Shown: piece by piece, positions 59,973-64,000 of the stretch | Layout of the letters: each line of letters starts with the position of its first letter | Position numbering within the stretch: position 1 is the stretch's first letter | NCBI RefSeq assembly: GCF_000478275.1 | Contig: NZ_ASJB01000057.1 | Span: 62,001-126,000, forward strand | DNA from: Amycolatopsis orientalis DSM 40040 = KCTC 9412 | GTDB taxonomy: Bacteria > Actinomycetota > Actinomycetes > Mycobacteriales > Pseudonocardiaceae | Length of the DNA: 64,000 bases | Direction of reading: 5' to 3' | Made by a program: the position numbers and the translations under genes | The notes under the pieces: generated by a model | Seen by the model: the letters and a program-made list of their open reading frames with translations, nothing else | What the model was told of the DNA's origin: nothing | Database searches by the model: none

Positions 59973-62900
59973 GTGGAGCAGTTCACGTTGGAGGACCGGT
60001 ATCTACGGGAAGACGGCACCGTCTACCTCAGCGGGGTCCAGGCGCTGGTCAGGATGCTGTTCGACCGCGTCCGGCACGATCGCGCCGCCGGGGCGTCGCC
60101 CGCGGTGTTCGTCTCCGGCTACGAGGGCTCGCCGCTGGCGGGCTACGACCTCGAACTCGGCCGCCGGTCGGTCCTGCTCGAGAAGCACAACGTCGTGCAC
60201 CGTCCCGGGCTGAACGAGGAGCTCGCCGCGACCGCGGTCATGGGCAGCCAGCTCACCGCGTCGGTCGGCTCGTCGTCCGGCGGGGTCACCGGGTTCTGGT
60301 ACGGCAAGGCGCCCGGCCTCGACCGGGCGACGGACGCCTTGCGGCACGCCAACCTCGCGGGCACCGATCCGGCGGGCGGCGCGGTGGCGCTGGTCGGAGA
60401 CGACCCGAACGCCAAGTCCTCCTCGGTGCCCTGCGCCTCCGAACTCGCGCTGGCCGACCTGTCCATGCCGGTGTTCTTCCCCGCCGACTCCCAGGACGTG
60501 CTGGACTTCGGCCTGCACGCCGTCGAACTGTCCAGGGCGAGCGGGCTCTGGTCGTCGATGAAGCTCGTGGCGAACGTCGCCGACGCCGCGAGCACCGCGC
60601 ACGTCCATCCACAGTGGACCGCGCCGGAGCTGATGCTGCCCGCGTACCGGCACAAGCCCAGCTCCCGGCTGCTCGGGACCACGCTGATGGCGCTCGAACG
60701 CAGTCTCTACACCGAACGCCTGCCGCTGGCCGTCGAATACGTGCGGGCGAGCCGGGTCAACCGGATCGTCCACGAAGGACCGTCGGACCGGATCGGCATC
60801 GTCACCGCCGGGAAGTCCTATTTGGACTTGATGCAGGCGTTGCGCCTGCTCGGCCTGGACGCCGACGCGTTGTCCCGGCACGGGATCCGGATCCTCAAGC
60901 TCGGCGTCATCCATCCGCTCGAACCCTCGATCGTCCGCCGGTTCGCCGACGGCCTGACCGAGATCGTCGTGGTGGAGGAGAAGCGGTCCTTCGTCGAGGC
61001 GGCGATCAAGGAGGTGCTCTACGGTACCGCCGGGGCGCCCGCCGTCCACGGCAAGACCGGACCGGACGGCCGCACCCTGTGCACCGAACTCGGCGAACTC
61101 GACCCGGACGCCATCGCCAGGGTGCTCGCCGGACGGCTCAGCGAGCACCACGAGATCCCGTCGGTGACCGCGTGGCGGCGACGCCGTCGCCGTGAGCGCA
61201 TCTCGGTGCCGCTGCTGACCCGGACGCCGTACTTCTGTTCCGGCTGCCCGCACAACTCCTCGACCAAGGTGCCGGAGGGGACTGTCGTGGGTGGCGGCAT
61301 CGGCTGTCACGCGATGGCGTTGTTCATGGAACCGGAACAGGTCGGCGACGTCGTCGGCCTGACGCAGATGGGCGGCGAAGGCGCGCAGTGGCTCGGGATG
61401 GAGCCGTTCGTCGAGGCCTCGCATTTCGTGCAGAACATCGGCGACGGCACGTTCACCCATTCCGGCAGCCTCGCGGTGCGGGCCGCCGTCGCGGCCGGGG
61501 TCAACATCACCTACAAGATCCTCTACAACGCGACCGTCGCGATGACCGGCGGGCAGGACGCCGTCGGCGGGCTTCCGGTGGAACGACTGGCCGCGCTGCT
61601 CCTGGTCGAAGGCGTCGCCAAGGTGGTCATCACCAGCGACGAGCCGAAACGCTTCCGCGGCGTCCGCCTTCCCGACGGCGTCGACGTCCGGCACCGCGAC
61701 GAACTGCTGCGCACCCAGGAGGAACTGGCCGCGGTGCCCGGGGTGACGGTGCTCATCCACGACCAGGAATGCGCCGCGGAGAAACGCCGCAAACGGCGTC
61801 GCGGCAAGCTGCCCACCCCGGCCGCCAAGGTCGTGATCAACGAGCGCGTGTGCGAGGGCTGCGGCGACTGCGGCGAGAAGTCGAACTGCCTGTCGGTGCA
61901 GCCGGTAGCCACCGAGTTCGGCCGCAAGACCACGATCCACCAGTCTTCGTGCAATGTGGACTATTCGTGCCTGGCGGGGGACTGCCCCTCGTTCATGACC
62001 GTGGTCCCGACGGGGCGGAAACCGCGGCGGCGGGCCGGGGAGATCACCGCGGCCGAACTGCCCGATCCCGAAGCAGCCGGAACCGACTTCTCCGTCCGGA
62101 TCACCGGGGTCGGCGGGACCGGCGTGGTCACCGTCGCGCAGATCCTCGCGACGGCCGCCGTACTCGAAGGCAGGCACGTCCGGACACTGGACCAGACCGG
62201 GCTCGCGCAGAAGGGCGGCGCCGTCGTCTCGGATCTGAAGATCACCGCCGAGCCGACGCCGCAGGCCCCGAAACTCGCGGACGGCGAATGCGATCTCTAC
62301 CTGGCCTGTGACGTCCTGGTCGGTGCCGATCCGGTGCAGCTGACGGTGACCGATCCCGGCCGGACCACCGCCGTGGTCTCCACGACCGAGGTGCCGACCG
62401 GCCGGATGGTCGTCGACACCACCGTCTCCTTCCCCGACGCCGCGGCGGTGCGTGGCGCGATCGCGGAGAACGCGGCGCGCACCGTGGCGCTCGACGCCAG
62501 GGCGCTGGCGGAGACCCTGTTCGACGACGACCAGTTCGCCAACATCCTCCAGCTCGGCGCGGCGCACCAGACCGGCGCCATCCCGCTGGCCGCGGCCAGC
62601 CTGGAACGCGCGATCGAGCTCAACGGGGTCGCGGTCGCGGGCAACCTCCAGGCGTTCCGCCGCGGCAGGCAACTCGTCGCCGATCCCGACGGCCTGCACG
62701 CGGCCGTCGCGCCTCCCGCCGTCGCCGCGGCCCCCGCCCCGTCGGAGGCCGCTCTCCGCGCCCGCGCGCTCGTGCACGCCGAGCCGGGCTCGGAACTCGC
62801 GCGCCTGCTGGACATCCGCGTCCCCGAACTCGTCCAGTACCAGGACGCCCGCTACGCACGGGAGTACGCCGAGTTCGTCGAGCGCGTCCGTGTCCTGGAA

Positions 62901-63422
62901 GGGGACTCGACCGCGGTCACCGAAGCGGTGGCGCGCAATCTGCACAAGCTCATGGCCTACAAGGACGAGTACGAGGTCGCGAGGCTCTGTCTCGATCCCG
63001 CCGTGCTCGCGGGGATCGAGGCGGAGTTCGGGGAGGGCAGCCGCTACGCCTACCGCCTGCACCCGCCGGTCCTCCGCGCACTCGGGATGAAGCGGAAGAT
63101 CGCGCTGGGCCCGGGATTCCGCCCGGTGTTCGTCGCGCTGCGCGCCGCGCGGAAACTGCGTGGCACCCGGTGGGATCCGTTCGGCCGGGCCGGGGTCCGG
63201 AAGGTCGAGCGCGAACTCGTCGGCCAGTACCGGGAGACGATCCTGGCCGCGTTCGGTGCCGAGGACGCCGATCGCGGCAGGCTGCTCGCGCTGGCCGAAC
63301 TGCCCGACCTGATCCGCGGCTACGAGGACGTCAAACTGGCGAATGTCGAGGCATATCGCCGGGAACAGGCCGCGCTCCTCGCCGATCTCGTGCCGGGCGA
63401 CAGGCTCGGCGTGAGCGGCTGA
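59973..63422 (+). CDS. Indolepyruvate ferredoxin oxidoreductase, fused subunits
   Basis: 1149-residue fused 2-oxoacid:ferredoxin oxidoreductase that oxidatively decarboxylates aryl pyruvates. Order: pyruvate-core domains (~1-370), TPP domain (GCHAMALFME, MGGEGAQWLGMEPF, GDGTFTHSGSLAVRAA), a cysteine-rich Fe-S segment (CEGCGDCGEKSNC ... CNVDYSCLAGDC), a gamma-type domain (GVGGTGVVTVAQ) and a C-terminal DUF6537 region. GTG 59973 has AAGGAGG eight bases upstream; 59952 is an alternative. It is probably repressed or activated by the divergent Lrp gene. Confidence 0.9.
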   Translation: MEQFTLEDRYLREDGTVYLSGVQALVRMLFDRVRHDRAAGASPAVFVSGYEGSPLAGYDLELGRRSVLLEKHNVVHRPGLNEELAATAVMGSQLTASVGSSSGGVTGFWYGKAPGLDRATDALRHANLAGTDPAGGAVALVGDDPNAKSSSVPCASELALADLSMPVFFPADSQDVLDFGLHAVELSRASGLWSSMKLVANVADAASTAHVHPQWTAPELMLPAYRHKPSSRLLGTTLMALERSLYTERLPLAVEYVRASRVNRIVHEGPSDRIGIVTAGKSYLDLMQALRLLGLDADALSRHGIRILKLGVIHPLEPSIVRRFADGLTEIVVVEEKRSFVEAAIKEVLYGTAGAPAVHGKTGPDGRTLCTELGELDPDAIARVLAGRLSEHHEIPSVTAWRRRRRRERISVPLLTRTPYFCSGCPHNSSTKVPEGTVVGGGIGCHAMALFMEPEQVGDVVGLTQMGGEGAQWLGMEPFVEASHFVQNIGDGTFTHSGSLAVRAAVAAGVNITYKILYNATVAMTGGQDAVGGLPVERLAALLLVEGVAKVVITSDEPKRFRGVRLPDGVDVRHRDELLRTQEELAAVPGVTVLIHDQECAAEKRRKRRRGKLPTPAAKVVINERVCEGCGDCGEKSNCLSVQPVATEFGRKTTIHQSSCNVDYSCLAGDCPSFMTVVPTGRKPRRRAGEITAAELPDPEAAGTDFSVRITGVGGTGVVTVAQILATAAVLEGRHVRTLDQTGLAQKGGAVVSDLKITAEPTPQAPKLADGECDLYLACDVLVGADPVQLTVTDPGRTTAVVSTTEVPTGRMVVDTTVSFPDAAAVRGAIAENAARTVALDARALAETLFDDDQFANILQLGAAHQTGAIPLAAASLERAIELNGVAVAGNLQAFRRGRQLVADPDGLHAAVAPPAVAAAPAPSEAALRARALVHAEPGSELARLLDIRVPELVQYQDARYAREYAEFVERVRVLEGDSTAVTEAVARNLHKLMAYKDEYEVARLCLDPAVLAGIEAEFGEGSRYAYRLHPPVLRALGMKRKIALGPGFRPVFVALRAARKLRGTRWDPFGRAGVRKVERELVGQYRETILAAFGAEDADRGRLLALAELPDLIRGYEDVKLANVEAYRREQAALLADLVPGDRLGVSG

Positions 63423-63531
63423 CGGGTCGCCGATCACCGGCCCGGATACGTAGTTTCGCGTATGGAGCCGTCGGGCTCGCTCGGCCAGGCTGAAGATCGC
63501 CGAACGAGGCGAACTTCAGAGGAGAAGAGCG

Positions 63532-63925
63532 ATGCGCACACGACTGCAACGTCTCAGCGCCGTGGCCGGGCCGGCCATCTGCGCCGCGACTGGGATCGGC
63601 GCGGTACCGCCACGGCGGCGGAGATCTCGGCCTGCCCGGACGTGGACCTGATCTTCGCCCGCGGCACCTTCGAGATCCCCGGACTCGGCATCGTGGGCAA
63701 ACCACTGCTCCCGGCCCTGCAACGAGCCCTGCCCGGTAAGTCGGTCAGCGCGCACGCCTTGCCGAGCAGGCGGCGTACCTCCGCTCCCTCACCACGACGG
63801 CCGATGTAGCCGGACGGTTCCGCCGAGGGGGTGGTGGTCTCCGAATGGTCGACGGTGCCACCTCGCACTTCGAGATCAACTGCTGGCCGGGGAAACACGG
63901 TAGCGTCCGGCCGGCCAAGGCGTGA
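63532..63925 (+). pseudogene. Broken cutinase-like gene
   Basis: A signal peptide in one frame (ATG 63532, MRTRLQRLSAVAGPAICAATG) is followed in a second frame by a cutinase start (ISACPDVDLIFARGT ... PGLGIVGKPLL). A third frame ends VRPAKA with TGA 63923-63925, in the GTGAAGG hairpin. The GYSQG nucleophile region is missing, so frameshifts and a deletion have destroyed it. The last 50 residues (SHFEINCWPGKHG) match nothing I recognise and may come from another gene. Confidence 0.6.
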
Positions 63926-63968
63926 AGGACTCCTTCACTACCTTCAGGGTAGGGAAGGGGGCCTTCAC
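63922..63968. repeat. GTGAAGG...CCTTCAC hairpin, copy 3
   Basis: Imperfect inverted repeat GTGAAGGACTCCTTCACTACC / GGTAGGGAAGGGGGCCTTCAC, followed by GGACCGTGGTCTGGGG as at 49368. Confidence 0.7.
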
Positions 63969-64000
63969 GGACCGTGGTCTGGGGTTTCGGTAGGGGCTGA

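Noticed and set aside
60003..63437. Minus-strand open frame of 1144 codons opposite the ferredoxin oxidoreductase gene
   Set aside because: It is an antisense shadow of a GC-rich gene: Arg/Asp/Gly-rich, no domain, and the plus-strand protein has all family motifs.

Overview
Organism: the sequence is high-GC, dense with short overlaps between genes, and carries a complete mce operon, eukaryotic-type Ser/Thr kinases and PucR-type regulators, so it comes from an actinomycete. The gene content, together with a recurrent perfect palindrome that I associate with this genus, points to Pseudonocardiales, most likely Amycolatopsis; the genus is an inference. Layout. 1-7817: an mce operon (yrbE tail, mceA-F, two Mce-associated proteins), cut by the left edge. 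7818-8298: inverted and tandem repeats. 8299-15231: four paralogous PucR/CdaR-type regulators around an alpha/beta hydrolase. 15310-17137: a secreted lipase and a small lipoprotein. 17626-20050: two secreted DUF6801-type proteins. 20174-22444: a CPx copper-type P-ATPase. 22491-26658: two paralogous membrane Ser/Thr kinases separated by a repeat-filled gap. 26759-26943: two tRNA-Val genes. 26977-38736: two divergent operons that together look like a mycolic-acid-type pathway. On the minus strand are a secreted protein, a FadD32-like acyl-AMP ligase, a Pks13-like synthase (ACP-KS-AT-ACP-TE) and an MFS exporter. On the plus strand are an antigen-85-like acyltransferase, an SDR reductase and a GT1 glycosyltransferase. 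38860-45955: SRPBCC protein, LLM flavin enzyme, TerC transporter behind a probable Mn riboswitch, a cell-envelope protein/kinase group, and a PRC-barrel/DUF2382 stress protein. 46219-47945: an ABC-F gene with a leader peptide and hairpin. 47950-54589: methyltransferase, DUF218 protein, second ABC-F, DUF6412 plus a second YidC with a structured leader, a small secreted protein and a CGNR zinc-finger protein. 54671-63422: epoxide hydrolase, UvrA-like ATPase with a divergent WYL regulator, and an Lrp regulator divergent from a fused indolepyruvate ferredoxin oxidoreductase. 63532-63925: a broken cutinase gene. How parts work together: the mce genes should form one lipid importer. The FadD32/Pks13/Ag85/SDR/GT set should activate, condense, reduce, glycosylate or transfer, and export a long-chain lipid. 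Several regulators sit divergently from their likely targets with visible inverted repeats between them. Gene ends, especially convergent ones, are marked by a family of near-perfect palindromes whose arms in several cases supply the stop codon.
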